A stretch of 64,000 nt of DNA from Bdellovibrio sp. NC01 (GCF_006874625.1 NZ_CP030034.1:1674001-1738000), one strand, 5' to 3'; positions 16,463 through 25,895 are shown, counted from the first letter of the stretch. The notes: a model not told the origin generated them from the sequence alone. Numbers and translations: made by a program.

Positions 16463-17224
16463 TTGCTTCAGCATCGCTCTATTCGCAAATATAAAAAAGA
16501 TCCTGTCGAGGAAGATAAACTACAACGTATTCTGACGGCGGCAACGCGGGCATCAAGCTCTGGCAATATGCAGGCCTATTCGATCATTGTCACAAGTGAT
16601 GCTGATATTAAAGAAGCCTTGTACAAGCCACACTTTGAGCAAAGCATGGTGATCGAGGCACCGTTGTTATTAACGTTCTGTGCGGACTTTCACCGAATGC
16701 GCGAGTGGTTAAAGATTTCAGATGCACCGATGAATTTCGATAACTTCATGAGCTTTATGATTGCTTCGATTGACGCGATCTTAGCTTCACAAAATGCGGC
16801 ATTGGCGGCAGAGGCAGAAGGTTTAGGGATTTGTTACATGGGGACGACACTTGCAAGTTGTGCTGAAATTGGAGAGATCTTAGGTTGTCCTAAAAATGTG
16901 GTACCAGTCGTCGGTTTTTCTTTGGGATATCCAGATGAATCTCCTGTGTTGCGAGATCGTCTTCCGTTAGAGTCCATTGTTCATCGTGAACGTTATAATG
17001 ATTTTTCAGAGACGCGTTTAAAAGACAGTTATCGCGAAAAAGAGATCGCGGGCATGAAACGTTATTTGAGTGATCCAGAGCTTGCAAAACGTGTTACCGA
17101 AAGTGGTGTAGAAAATCTCGCACAGCTTTACACCATCATGAAGTACACCCGTGAATCGCATTTGCAATATTCGCAAACCGTGCTTTCGTACTTAGAACAA
17201 CAAGGCTTCATGGAAAACATATAA
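16463..17224 (+). CDS. Nitroreductase-family flavoprotein
   Basis: A nitroreductase/flavin reductase of about 253 residues, NfsA-like in layout. HRSIRKYKKDPVEEDKLQRILTAATRASSSGNMQAYSIIV is the FMN-binding N-terminus, and GICYMGTTL plus VVPVVGFSLGYPDE are the later conserved blocks. I favour TTG at 16463, which has GGAGG at 16453-16457, 5 nt upstream. GTG at 16445 is in frame but has no ribosome site. It would reduce nitroaromatics or quinones with NAD(P)H in the cytoplasm, as a dimer. Confidence 0.87.
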   Translation: MLQHRSIRKYKKDPVEEDKLQRILTAATRASSSGNMQAYSIIVTSDADIKEALYKPHFEQSMVIEAPLLLTFCADFHRMREWLKISDAPMNFDNFMSFMIASIDAILASQNAALAAEAEGLGICYMGTTLASCAEIGEILGCPKNVVPVVGFSLGYPDESPVLRDRLPLESIVHRERYNDFSETRLKDSYREKEIAGMKRYLSDPELAKRVTESGVENLAQLYTIMKYTRESHLQYSQTVLSYLEQQGFMENI

Positions 17225-17246
17225 CATTAGAGGAATAGGCAATGTA

Positions 17247-17277
17247 AAAGGCTCGATTTCAGATCGAGCCTTTTTTA
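17247..17277 (+). terminator. Terminator after nitroreductase gene
   Basis: AAAGGCTCGAT and ATCGAGCCTTT arms with a TTCAG loop followed by a T run. The converging SAP gene ends inside it. Confidence 0.85.
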
Positions 17278-17880
17278 TTTCTTCTGGCGATGCCAGGCTT
17301 CGTAATTTTTAGGAATCTCAAGAGTCTTTAGCTTTTCCCAGGCATCCATGGCTTGCGCGCGCGTCGCGTTCTTTTCGTTGGCCAAAAAATCCGTAATAAA
17401 ATTATTAAAACGAGTGGAGGGAATACGCGGCAGACGTTCATCGCCTTCATTCAACTTTACGAACTGCTGAACCAAGTCGCCGTAGGTTATTTTTCGTCCT
17501 TTCGCCATTTCATCTTCACGCCAACGATTCAGCCAATATCGCGCCCCCGATTTTTGCTTCATCTTCGGAGCAATCGTCAAAGCCTCGCGCTCAAGAAAGC
17601 TTTTTGTTTCTTTATTGCTTATGTAATTCATGATCGGAAGTTTTAAAGTCAGGCCTTTTTCAAGATCTGTTTTTTCCGACATGCTTACTTTTTTGGTAGG
17701 GGCGTTCGCAACCTTTCCACTTTTAAGAAAGGCGATAATTAATTTCTCAAGTTGATCCTTGCGGGTCTTTGCGGTCACCGAGATTCCCAAAGACTTAGCG
17801 AAATCTCTTAAATCCGTAGCGTAAAAATAACCATTTTCAAATTCTGTGACCGACATTTTTCGACGAAGCTTCTTTGTCAT
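17275..17880 (-). CDS. SAP-domain protein
   Basis: A 201-residue basic protein. Residues about 15-55 form a SAP-like helix-extended loop-helix (ATDLRDFAKSLGISVTAKTRKDQLEKLIIAFLKSGKV), a DNA- or RNA-binding motif. The C-terminal 110 residues carry a second conserved-looking block (ARYWLNRWREDEMAKGRKITYGDLVQQFVKL) of the type seen in uncharacterised SAP proteins of bacteria. No catalytic motif is visible. It is transcribed divergently from a small membrane protein gene. A role with nucleic acid is inferred from the domain only. Confidence 0.78.
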   Translation of the reverse strand: MTKKLRRKMSVTEFENGYFYATDLRDFAKSLGISVTAKTRKDQLEKLIIAFLKSGKVANAPTKKVSMSEKTDLEKGLTLKLPIMNYISNKETKSFLEREALTIAPKMKQKSGARYWLNRWREDEMAKGRKITYGDLVQQFVKLNEGDERLPRIPSTRFNNFITDFLANEKNATRAQAMDAWEKLKTLEIPKNYEAWHRQKK

Positions 17881-17993
17881 AATATAAGGATAGGATAGAT
17901 CTGTAATCGAGAGAAGTGAAATAGAAGTCTTGCATTTAACAAAATCCTGTAAATACTGAGTGCCAGCACGATGTCGTGTCTCTACAATGAATT

Positions 17994-18482
17994 ATGGCGA
18001 TCCGTTTTAACACCCAACTTGCGCGTAAAATCCTTATTTGGGGTTCCTCAATCGTTCTTGTGTTTTTTGTCGCGACTCTTGTTTGGGGGGTGAGTGACTA
18101 TCACGGTAAAACGGATGCCCTGTTGATCGGTATGTCACTGGCTTTTATCGTGCTTGCGGGCTGGCAGTTGATCAAAGGTCTGCGGCTAAATAAAGAGCTT
18201 GTACTAAACCCAGAGTTTTTCGAAGTTCAAGATGGCCGCGTACAGCGTTCTTATGCTTACACGGACATCGTGGCCCTTGAATCAGATGTGGTAAACGTCA
18301 ATTTTACAATCCGTCTGAATGATGGTTTCTCTTTTTTTATCGATTACGATTTGCGCCTAGAACAAGACTCTTTATCCGCAGAATATCGCGAACTCTTCTA
18401 TAAGCATGGAGAGCTCACTCGGTATCAGAGTTTGCGCTTCCTCAAAGACTTCTTTCAGACAAAAACGGGACTGACTTTGTAA
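17994..18482 (+). CDS. Two-helix membrane protein, unknown function
   Basis: A 162-residue protein with two membrane helices near the N-terminus (about residues 13-32 and 42-62). A cytoplasmic or periplasmic domain of about 100 residues follows, with alternating strands (FFEVQDGRVQRSYAYTDIVALES, VNFTIRLNDGFSFFIDY), a pattern like bacterial PH-type domains. It has no cysteines. Function unknown; the PH-like reading is an inference from secondary structure. Confidence 0.7.
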   Translation: MAIRFNTQLARKILIWGSSIVLVFFVATLVWGVSDYHGKTDALLIGMSLAFIVLAGWQLIKGLRLNKELVLNPEFFEVQDGRVQRSYAYTDIVALESDVVNVNFTIRLNDGFSFFIDYDLRLEQDSLSAEYRELFYKHGELTRYQSLRFLKDFFQTKTGLTL

Positions 18483-18573
18483 GTTCCGCACTTTTTGTAC
18501 TTATTCATGGCGGAATATTAACTAATGGAAACATGAATACGCATATATAGTCTCTGCAACGTCAGGAAAAACA

Positions 18574-18882
18574 ATGCCATTATGTCAGTTTCTAAAAGAA
18601 CAGCGTCAGAAGAGTTGCTTAACTCAGCAAGAGGCTGCAGACCTATTAGGCGATTACAAGTCACAATTTATTTCGAGTGTAGAGCTGGGGCGCCGTAAGC
18701 CATCCATCAAACTTTTGAAACGCATGGCATGTGTTTACGATGTTTGTGAGACAGAAATGTTCAATAGATACGTCGAAGAGGCTGAAGAGCAGGCCGTGAA
18801 GAAAGCCACGGATCGCTGGAATCATAAAGAAGAGCTTGAAATTCCTGTTTTTGGTCTGCTAGCACTGGCTCTTCAATTTTAG
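18574..18882 (+). CDS. XRE-family DNA-binding protein
   Basis: A 102-residue Cro/CI-type regulator. The helix-turn-helix is clear: LKEQRQKSCLTQQEAADLLGDYKSQFISSVELGRRKPSIKLLKRMACVYDV. A short C-terminal helix region of unknown role follows. An AGGA ribosome site precedes the ATG. No toxin or antitoxin partner is visible beside it. Its target is unknown. Confidence 0.85.
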   Translation: MPLCQFLKEQRQKSCLTQQEAADLLGDYKSQFISSVELGRRKPSIKLLKRMACVYDVCETEMFNRYVEEAEEQAVKKATDRWNHKEELEIPVFGLLALALQF

Positions 18883-18949
18883 ATCCCATGTCAGCTAAAA
18901 CCTGCCCGACGAGTCGAGGCGCCGAGCAGGCAGGGACAATTAAAAAATA

Positions 18950-19087
18950 TTATTCAAAGTGCGGATAGATCAAAATTCTAAACGCGATCAAAAGGACGAT
19001 GATTACTCCAAGGATGATAATCCCGCGTGCGTCTTTACTGCCTTCTGGTGGCGCCGTTTTAGAAGAGTTTTTTGTTTGTTGTTCCAT
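18950..19087 (-). CDS. Small single-pass membrane protein (45 aa)
   Basis: An ORF of 45 residues with a hydrophilic, Ser/Lys-rich N-terminus (MEQQTKNSSKTAPPEGSKD) and one strong membrane helix (GIIILGVIIVLLIAFRILI), ending YPHFE. The positive-inside pattern is not strong. It fills an otherwise empty gap. The ribosome site is only moderate (AAGGGA, rather far upstream). Predicted from composition only. Confidence 0.5.
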   Translation of the reverse strand: MEQQTKNSSKTAPPEGSKDARGIIILGVIIVLLIAFRILIYPHFE

Positions 19088-19160
19088 ATAAAAATAAATC
19101 CAATCCCTTCGCTTTGTGCGAAAGACAAATCGTTAAATAACTCATTTGAAAAATGCAGTG

Positions 19161-19484
19161 TTAAACGACGGGCGCGGGTGGCGCGCGTGGATCAGACCAA
19201 GTTGGATTGAAAAGACCGCGATAAAGATAAAGAACAGGATCGCGATAAGCGTAATCAGCTGAAGGGCATTCTAGCGTTACTTCTTTTACGAAGGTATAGT
19301 CGGCTTGATGACGTTCAGATGGTTTTGAAAAACGAAGAGAACTGATGCTTTCAAATGAAAGCGAAGAAGTTGCCGTAAGGGTCTGTGCTTTAAGCGTATC
19401 ACTGCGAATTCCCGCAATGTCGAACTGCGGGAAGCCTGCAAAGAAAATAAACGCTAATATAAAAGGCACAAATAGATGCTTCAC
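19161..19484 (-). CDS. Predicted exported protein, uncertain
   Basis: An ORF of about 107 residues from a GTG at 19484; an ATG at 19520 is also in frame. The start VKHLFVPFILAFIFFAG gives a hydrophobic signal or anchor segment. The rest is Ser/Leu-rich and then Tyr-rich (DYAYRDPVLYLYRGLF) and ends PRAPPAPVV. One Cys. No ribosome site stands out at either start, so it may be a chance ORF. No family is recognised. Confidence 0.45.
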   Translation of the reverse strand: MKHLFVPFILAFIFFAGFPQFDIAGIRSDTLKAQTLTATSSLSFESISSLRFSKPSERHQADYTFVKEVTLECPSADYAYRDPVLYLYRGLFNPTWSDPRAPPAPVV

Positions 19485-19615
19485 TGTACTTGGTAGTCTA
19501 TCTGATATTCCAGGAAGCATCTACTTTTTAAAATGGCGCCAGGCGGCTTACAGGCCTCATACTGTTGAACATCCTCTTTAATCAAAGCAAAATAGAGTTT
19601 TGAAGCAGAGGTCTT

Positions 19616-20308
19616 ATGATCAACAAGGTCGCAGTATTTCTTCCTGGAACTTTATGTGATGAACGACTTTTTGCCGCCCAGGTCCGTTTGTTTTCTCAAG
19701 CTATCGTCGTGGATTTAAGGCATTCTGATAGCGTCGATCAAATGATAGAGGCGGTGGGCGCAGTCAATGTTGCAAAATTCGTATTGTTGGGATTTTCCAT
19801 GGGCGGGTATATCGCTCAGGAGTTTGCACTGAAGTATCCCGAGCGGGTAGAAAAGTTGATTGTGATGGGATCTTCAAGTGAAGGTTATCCAGAAGAAGAA
19901 AAACGTATTGTTGAATCGTCCATTGAAATTATTAAAAAAGGCAAGTTCACGGGGATCACGGACAAAAGATTGAAAGAATATCTTTATCCTTCTTCTTACG
20001 AAAACACTGAGCTTCGACAAGTTATTCACGACATGGCAGGACCTGATGCGAAAGAAGTGTACCTGCGCCAATTGCGCGCCACTTTGGATCGCCGTGAGCT
20101 TAAACATGAAATGAATCATTTGTCTCTACCAGCACTATTCGTTGGTGGGGCTGATGATAAGATCGTGCCGTTTACGTCGATTGAAAGATCTGCTAACGTA
20201 GTTCCTAAGGGTCAACTTGCGAAAATTTCAGAATGTGGTCACTTCATTCCGCTGGAGCAGCCCGAGGCTCTTAATAAGAGCATCACGGATTTTTTGAATA
20301 ACAAGTGA
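19616..20308 (+). CDS. Alpha/beta hydrolase
   Basis: A 230-residue alpha/beta-fold hydrolase without a large lid. The nucleophile elbow is LLGFSMGGYIAQ with Ser61. The acid is Asp180 or Asp181 in GGADDKIVP, and the base is His209 in ECGHFIP. The oxyanion region is FLPGTLCDERLF. Cytoplasmic, no signal peptide. It lies 12 nt before an exported M23 peptidase gene, so the two are probably co-transcribed, though a shared job is not evident. An ester or thioester substrate is likely. Confidence 0.88.
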   Translation: MINKVAVFLPGTLCDERLFAAQVRLFSQAIVVDLRHSDSVDQMIEAVGAVNVAKFVLLGFSMGGYIAQEFALKYPERVEKLIVMGSSSEGYPEEEKRIVESSIEIIKKGKFTGITDKRLKEYLYPSSYENTELRQVIHDMAGPDAKEVYLRQLRATLDRRELKHEMNHLSLPALFVGGADDKIVPFTSIERSANVVPKGQLAKISECGHFIPLEQPEALNKSITDFLNNK

Positions 20309-20320
20309 CGGGAATTTTTT

Positions 20321-21175
20321 ATGAAGCATTTGTCGTCGGTTATTTGTGGCATCGTTTTGTTAATCTCTGGTGAAGCGACTTTTGCCGCGGATGGAAAATC
20401 CGATCCAATGATTATTCACCCGGGTGAAGTTCGTTTTCTCAAAATTCATTCTGAAGTGAAAAACGCGAAGCTTTTCTGTCGTAATCAGGAAGTTCGCGCA
20501 TACAACGACGGCAAGAATGAATATGTTGCCTATATCTCTGAAAGTTATTTTTCAGAACTCAAACCCTTTGAATGTCTATTAAAGGACGGTGAGAAGGAGT
20601 TGGAAAAAGTATCTTTTAAAGTTGAAGCCAAACAATACCAAATCGAAACCTTAAAAGTTCCTCCGCGTTTGGTGAAGCTGTCTGCGAAAGATCAAATTCG
20701 TGTCGATGCGGAAACAAAAATGCTGAAAGAGCTTTATGAAAATTCCAATGCGAAGCCGTACTTCACAGAAGTCTTTAAGCAACCGTTGAAGAGCGTTATC
20801 ACAAGTCCCTATGGTATCAAGCGAGTTTTTAACGGTGATACGAACGGACAGCATCTTGGTTATGATTTTCGCGCAGGTATTGGCAAAAAAATATCTGTTT
20901 CTAATACTGGAAAAGTTGTATTTGCTGGCGAACTTTTCCGCTCTGGCAATATCGTCATCGTCGATCATGGCTTGGGAATATTCACCCAGTATCACCATCT
21001 TTCAAAAATTCTAGTGAAGAAAGATCAAGAAGTTAAACAAGGACAAATCATCGCACTTGCGGGTAACACGGGCAGAGTGTCGGGACCTCATCTTCATTGG
21101 GGTGTAAATGTCCAAGGTGAAGCAGTCGACGGATTTAGTTTAGTCCAGGCTTCCGAATCTGAATTTACTCACTAA
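20321..21175 (+). CDS. Exported M23 (LytM-type) peptidase
   Basis: A 284-residue periplasmic protein with signal peptide (residues 1-22). It has a beta-rich N-terminal domain and a C-terminal M23 domain (about residues 150-280). All zinc and catalytic residues are present: His178 and Asp182 in GQHLGYDF, His257 and His259 in GPHLHWGV. It should cut peptide cross-links of peptidoglycan. In a predator this could act on its own wall during growth or on prey wall; the sequence cannot tell which. It follows the hydrolase gene by 12 nt. Confidence 0.9.
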   Translation: MKHLSSVICGIVLLISGEATFAADGKSDPMIIHPGEVRFLKIHSEVKNAKLFCRNQEVRAYNDGKNEYVAYISESYFSELKPFECLLKDGEKELEKVSFKVEAKQYQIETLKVPPRLVKLSAKDQIRVDAETKMLKELYENSNAKPYFTEVFKQPLKSVITSPYGIKRVFNGDTNGQHLGYDFRAGIGKKISVSNTGKVVFAGELFRSGNIVIVDHGLGIFTQYHHLSKILVKKDQEVKQGQIIALAGNTGRVSGPHLHWGVNVQGEAVDGFSLVQASESEFTH

Positions 21176-21327
21176 ACCAAGGAGTCTTGTTCTAAGAACG
21201 TAGGCCCTGTCAGAATATGTCGAAAATGTCTCGAAAAGAGCAGTTTCACTCCCTAAAAGCGCGTCTTTTTCTTAAGGGATCCCCTCTGAAAACCGATAAT
21301 TAGATACCGGAACGTGCGAGGGGTAGG

Positions 21328-24300
21328 ATGCCTGTATTTACTTATATTCTCACTGCATTAATTTTCCTTTCTCAAGCTGTGTTCGCTTCTCCAGCGACGC
21401 TTGAATATCAAGGGCGTATTTTAAAATCTGACGGCACTCCTTTAGAGTACGGTAACGTTTCGTTTCTTTTTCAAATTACAGACCCCGCTGGTAGTTGCAT
21501 CATTTATCAAGAACTCCGTTCCGGTTATAGCATGGTGAATTCGCGCGGTATTTTTGATGTGCCGATCGGCTCAGGAACCGTGCAATATCCTTTAAGCGGT
21601 GGAACTTCGATTCTTGATATCTTCGACAACTCTGCAAACTTCTATTGTGGTTCTTGTTCAAGTTCTGGCAGTTCGTATACGTGTTCTGCAACGACGACTC
21701 AGTATGCGCCTGTTGTTTCTGATGGTCGTTTGTTGCGCGTATCTTTTTACGATGGCAGTGGTTGGAAAACAATTTCACCAGATAACGTGATTCGTTCAGT
21801 TCCTTATTCTGGTTTCGCTATGACGGCGCAAAAATTAGGAACAAATGTCGCGAGTGATTTCTTGCTTAAAGCTGGGTTGCCAACATGTTCTGCCGGTACA
21901 TTCTTGTCATGGAATGGTTCAAGCTTATCTTGTGCGGGTGTATCAGGTTCAAGTGGTGGTACGGTTACTAACGTTGTTTCAAGCAACGCTTATTTAAGTA
22001 TCGTGAATGGAGCAACGACTCCGACATTAACAGTAAACGTTGGAACAACAGCGAATACAGTGGCTGCCGGTAACGACACACGTATTGTGAATGCAATTCA
22101 AACGGGTGCTTCAGCAGGCGGCGATTTGTCTGGAACTCTGCCTTCCCCAACGGTCGCAAAAATTCAGGGTGTTGCAGTTAGTACAACGGCTCCAGCATCT
22201 GGCAACGTACTAAAATACAGCGGCAGTAACTGGGCACCGACGGCTCTTGCAACCAGTGATGTGTCAGGTCTTGATACTGCGTTAAGTGGTAAGATCAGTG
22301 CTTCGCAAATTTCAGGAAGCTGTGCTGCGAATCAAACTCTTGTGTTTCTTTCACCGACAAGCACTTGGACTTGTACGAATATTTCTTTAAACGATTCGCA
22401 GATCACTTATGCCTCTCGTTCTGCTAATCAATTTTTAGCGTCACCTGATAATGCAAGTGGTGCTCCGACTTTCCGTGCGATGACTTCTGCCGACTTGCCA
22501 GCGGGTACCCTGTCAGGTGCGGGAACTGCGGGATATGTCCCGTATTATAATGCAAGCTCAACACTTACAAATTCAATGCTGTATTATGATGGTTCAAACT
22601 TGGGTCTTAACACTTCATCGCCAGCAGCTAAAGTTCATGTCGTTGATGAAGGCACGGGAGTCGTTTTATTCGATAACTATTCTTCAGTGGCATCAACAAA
22701 TCCTGCGTTGATTGGTCGTAAAGCAGGTGGCACGAAGGCAAGTCCGACGGCTGTGACAAATGCGCAAACATTGATGTTCATTGGTGCTCGCGGTTATACA
22801 GGTACGGCTTTCAGTTCGGCTTCAAAAGCTTCATTGATGATGTCAGCTGCTGAAAACTGGAGTGATACTGCCCAAGGGACGAAGGTTGGCATTTTCACAA
22901 CGACAAACGGTGGAACAACGTCGGCGGAACGCGTGCGAATTGAAAACAACGGTTATGTCGGTATCGGGACGACTACTCCTACTTCACAACTTGAAGTCCG
23001 TGGTGGTCTTGCTGTTTCAAATTCAAATGCGTCGGTAGCCATTGCTTTGAAGCCTGAAGATCCAACGAGCACTTATACAAATACGGCGGATGAACGTTGG
23101 TTTCAATTGATGACGACAACGATCGGGACCGACATCAATTACAAATTCTCGTGGAGAAATGCTGACGGCAGTTCGCGTTCAGACGTCATGAACTTTTTAA
23201 AGGACGGCACCGTAAATTTCCTGAACAAAGTTGGTATTAACACCAATACTCCACGCGTGACTGTAGATATGGCGAATGCGACGGATGCATTGGGTTTGCC
23301 GACGGGGACAACAGCTCAACGTCCGACGACTTTGAACATTGGTATGATCCGTTGGAACAAAGACAATGTCGCTGCAGAAATTTACAATGGCACGGCGTGG
23401 GTCAGCCTTGGCACTTATTCCGGCACTGGTGCCTATTCGAACGTATCAACCATCACGGGTTCAAGTAGTGGTTTGTCAGTTTCTGCGGGTGGTACAAATC
23501 AAGATCTGACTTTATCTGGAACAGGGACGGGGGTTGTTAAAACAGGCTCGGTCATGACCGTGACAAATTCAACGGCTTCGACAGGTTATAATAACGGTGC
23601 TCTTGTAGTCAGTGGTGGTGTCGGCGTCAATGGCAATATCAATGCGAGTGGTAACATCGCGACATCGGGTGCTGTTAGTGGTAGTACACTTTATGCGCCA
23701 CAAATTTATGGTGGCACAACAGCTTCACAAAATATTTCTATTGATTCAACTTCCCATGCAACCAAAGGAAGTATTTTACTCGCTTCCAGTGGTGGCAATG
23801 TGGGCGTTGGTACGGCGACTCCGAATGCGTTGCTAGCGCTCAATTCCACGGACGCTAATGCAACGGGACCTTACTCGATCATTGCACAAACGGGTGTGAC
23901 AAATAATGTTTACGTGAATGGTTTAGCAAATATCACAAGCACAACGACGACGGCGAATTCCGTTTATGGTTCTTTAAACTATGTGACTTTTGCTCCTTCA
24001 GCGAACTCATCAGCAGAAGGTTCAGCGAGTCAAAGTGAAGTCGTCGTACCGGCAACTTCTAATGTTACGCTTTCGAATTATCTTTATGGCGGTCAAGCCA
24101 AGACTGTAAATTTGGGCAGCGGTAATATCACTGGCGGCATGCAGGCGATGTACACGTACGCCGCCAATGCGGGTACAGGAACAGTTGCAAATTTAATGGG
24201 GGCTGCTGCAAATGCCGGTAACTTCTCGACAGGCACTGTGAGCAACCTCTATGGCTTAAGAATTACGACCAACAATTTAGCTGGCGGTACAGTGACGAAT

Positions 24301-25767
24301 GCATATGGTCTGTACGTCGGTGGTCTTGGGGCTGGTGGCGGTACATATACAAACACACCTTATGATATTTACGCTTCGGACTCAGGCGCGAATAATTATT
24401 TTGCTGGTAAAACGGGAATAGGCACGGCGGCTCCGCTGAATAAGTTAGATGTTAGTGGTGGAGTTGTCATCGGCTCAGGTTATGCCGGAGTAAAAACAGC
24501 GCCGACGAATGGTTTGGCTGTTCAAGGTCCTGTCTATGTCAATCAGTCGGCGGCTTATACGACAAACACTATGACGACTCCGATATTTCAAGTGTCAAAT
24601 GTGGGCGATTCGAATGCAGGGTTTAATACATTTAGCAATGCGGGATCTGGTTTTCAAAGTCGCATCTTGCTGAATCGTTCTCGCGGTTCGACTGTCGGTG
24701 ATTTCACAGCGACGCAAAGTGGTGATGGTCTTGGCAGTATTCACTTTGGGGGATCTGATGGCGCGGGACTTTTCACAGCGGCTGTGATTTCGGGCCTTGT
24801 GGATAATACCGTTGCAACGGGCGTTGTTCCGGGACGTCTGACATTCCAAACAGTGAATTCCTCAGGAACATTGATGGAGCGTATGCGTATTGATTCAAGT
24901 GGTAACGTTGGTATTGGTACGACGGCTCCGCCAACGAAGTTAGCGATTGTCCCTAGCGTTTATACCGCAGCCGTAGATGGTGTTCAGTTCATGAGTTCTG
25001 ATAACTCTATTCACAGTATCATTCAGCCGATTAAGGTTGCGAATGGCGCGATGAATTTGTATTTGGGTGCAAACACTTATGCGAGTACGAGCGGAACGGG
25101 CTTGCCGCAATTTAGCAATGCCGTAGCTTCTGCGGGTATCAATATCAGATCCGATAGTGGTGCACTTCATTTCATTACGGGTCCTGTCGGAAGTACGCCA
25201 ACAGTGCAGATGGTATTTAATTCGAGTGGTAATTTAGGTATCGGTACGAGTGGTCCGGGATATCGCTTGGAAGTTCAAGGTGGTGACATTTATACGGGCG
25301 GATACTTCCGTTCGCCCAATGGAACAATTCAAACTTCTGATATTCGTTTTAAAAAGAACATCGCGCCGATTGAAAATGCCTTGGATAAGATCTTATCTCT
25401 GCGTGGTGTGACTTACGATTGGCGCCAAGAAGAATTCCCCGATAAGAACTTTAGCGATAGACATCAAATCGGTGTGATTGCGCAAGAGGTGGAAACTAAA
25501 TTCCCTGAAGCCGTCGCCGTTGATAAACAAGGTTATAAGTCAGTGAACTACGCAGTTCTTGTTGCGCCGTTGATCAATGCAGTCAAAGAGCTTTATGCGA
25601 AAATGACAGGTCATGATGAACAGATCGCCAATGTGACTCGCAGATTAGCGAGCATTGAGGAAAGTAAAAAGACAGATAAAGCTGAAATTGATTCTTTGAA
25701 AAAAGAAAACGCAGCACTGAAGGCATATCTGTGCGCAAAAGATCCGAAAGCTCCAATCTGTCGTTAA
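21328..25767 (+). CDS. Giant secreted fibre with S74 chaperone (MAT-like)
   Basis: A 1479-residue protein with a signal peptide (residues 1-21, ending VFASP). A globular N-terminal domain of about 180 residues contains a CGSCSSSGSSYTC cluster. A long Ser/Thr/Gly/Ala-rich shaft follows. At least seven copies of a module ending like GIGTxxPxxxLEV recur (DNA near 22600, 22960, 23235, 23805, 24415, 24910, 25235). The C-terminus is an intramolecular chaperone of peptidase family S74: SDIRFKKNI with the self-cleavage pair Ser1337 and Lys1342, then YDWRQEE, IGVIAQEVETKFPEAV, YKSVNYAVLVAPLINAVKEL and a coiled coil. The chaperone drives trimerisation and is usually cut off. This is the layout of Bdellovibrio mosaic adhesive trimer fibres that bind prey surfaces. 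Which ligand it binds is unknown. Confidence 0.88.
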   Translation: MPVFTYILTALIFLSQAVFASPATLEYQGRILKSDGTPLEYGNVSFLFQITDPAGSCIIYQELRSGYSMVNSRGIFDVPIGSGTVQYPLSGGTSILDIFDNSANFYCGSCSSSGSSYTCSATTTQYAPVVSDGRLLRVSFYDGSGWKTISPDNVIRSVPYSGFAMTAQKLGTNVASDFLLKAGLPTCSAGTFLSWNGSSLSCAGVSGSSGGTVTNVVSSNAYLSIVNGATTPTLTVNVGTTANTVAAGNDTRIVNAIQTGASAGGDLSGTLPSPTVAKIQGVAVSTTAPASGNVLKYSGSNWAPTALATSDVSGLDTALSGKISASQISGSCAANQTLVFLSPTSTWTCTNISLNDSQITYASRSANQFLASPDNASGAPTFRAMTSADLPAGTLSGAGTAGYVPYYNASSTLTNSMLYYDGSNLGLNTSSPAAKVHVVDEGTGVVLFDNYSSVASTNPALIGRKAGGTKASPTAVTNAQTLMFIGARGYTGTAFSSASKASLMMSAAENWSDTAQGTKVGIFTTTNGGTTSAERVRIENNGYVGIGTTTPTSQLEVRGGLAVSNSNASVAIALKPEDPTSTYTNTADERWFQLMTTTIGTDINYKFSWRNADGSSRSDVMNFLKDGTVNFLNKVGINTNTPRVTVDMANATDALGLPTGTTAQRPTTLNIGMIRWNKDNVAAEIYNGTAWVSLGTYSGTGAYSNVSTITGSSSGLSVSAGGTNQDLTLSGTGTGVVKTGSVMTVTNSTASTGYNNGALVVSGGVGVNGNINASGNIATSGAVSGSTLYAPQIYGGTTASQNISIDSTSHATKGSILLASSGGNVGVGTATPNALLALNSTDANATGPYSIIAQTGVTNNVYVNGLANITSTTTTANSVYGSLNYVTFAPSANSSAEGSASQSEVVVPATSNVTLSNYLYGGQAKTVNLGSGNITGGMQAMYTYAANAGTGTVANLMGAAANAGNFSTGTVSNLYGLRITTNNLAGGTVTNAYGLYVGGLGAGGGTYTNTPYDIYASDSGANNYFAGKTGIGTAAPLNKLDVSGGVVIGSGYAGVKTAPTNGLAVQGPVYVNQSAAYTTNTMTTPIFQVSNVGDSNAGFNTFSNAGSGFQSRILLNRSRGSTVGDFTATQSGDGLGSIHFGGSDGAGLFTAAVISGLVDNTVATGVVPGRLTFQTVNSSGTLMERMRIDSSGNVGIGTTAPPTKLAIVPSVYTAAVDGVQFMSSDNSIHSIIQPIKVANGAMNLYLGANTYASTSGTGLPQFSNAVASAGINIRSDSGALHFITGPVGSTPTVQMVFNSSGNLGIGTSGPGYRLEVQGGDIYTGGYFRSPNGTIQTSDIRFKKNIAPIENALDKILSLRGVTYDWRQEEFPDKNFSDRHQIGVIAQEVETKFPEAVAVDKQGYKSVNYAVLVAPLINAVKELYAKMTGHDEQIANVTRRLASIEESKKTDKAEIDSLKKENAALKAYLCAKDPKAPICR

Positions 25768-25802
25768 CTATCGCGTTCGCGGCGCGCTGGTTAACAAAGT
25801 TT

Positions 25803-25895
25803 AAGAGTAATCACTCTGAATTGCGCTCACTCTTACCTGATCCTGACGGAAATCAAACAAACTTTTGGGAGTTCTTCAGTTATACCACCTCTTAG
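25803..25895 (+). pseudogene. VOC-domain C-terminal remnant
   Basis: Reading frame 25803-25895 ends LLPDPDGNQTNFWEFFSYTTS then stop. PDPDGNxxNFWE is the last strand of vicinal-oxygen-chelate proteins. There is no start codon, ribosome site or N-terminal half, so it is a decayed fragment just behind the fibre gene. Confidence 0.5.

Noticed and set aside
21500-25170. Shadow ORFs inside the fibre gene
   Set aside because: They lie in other frames of a gene with strong domain support.
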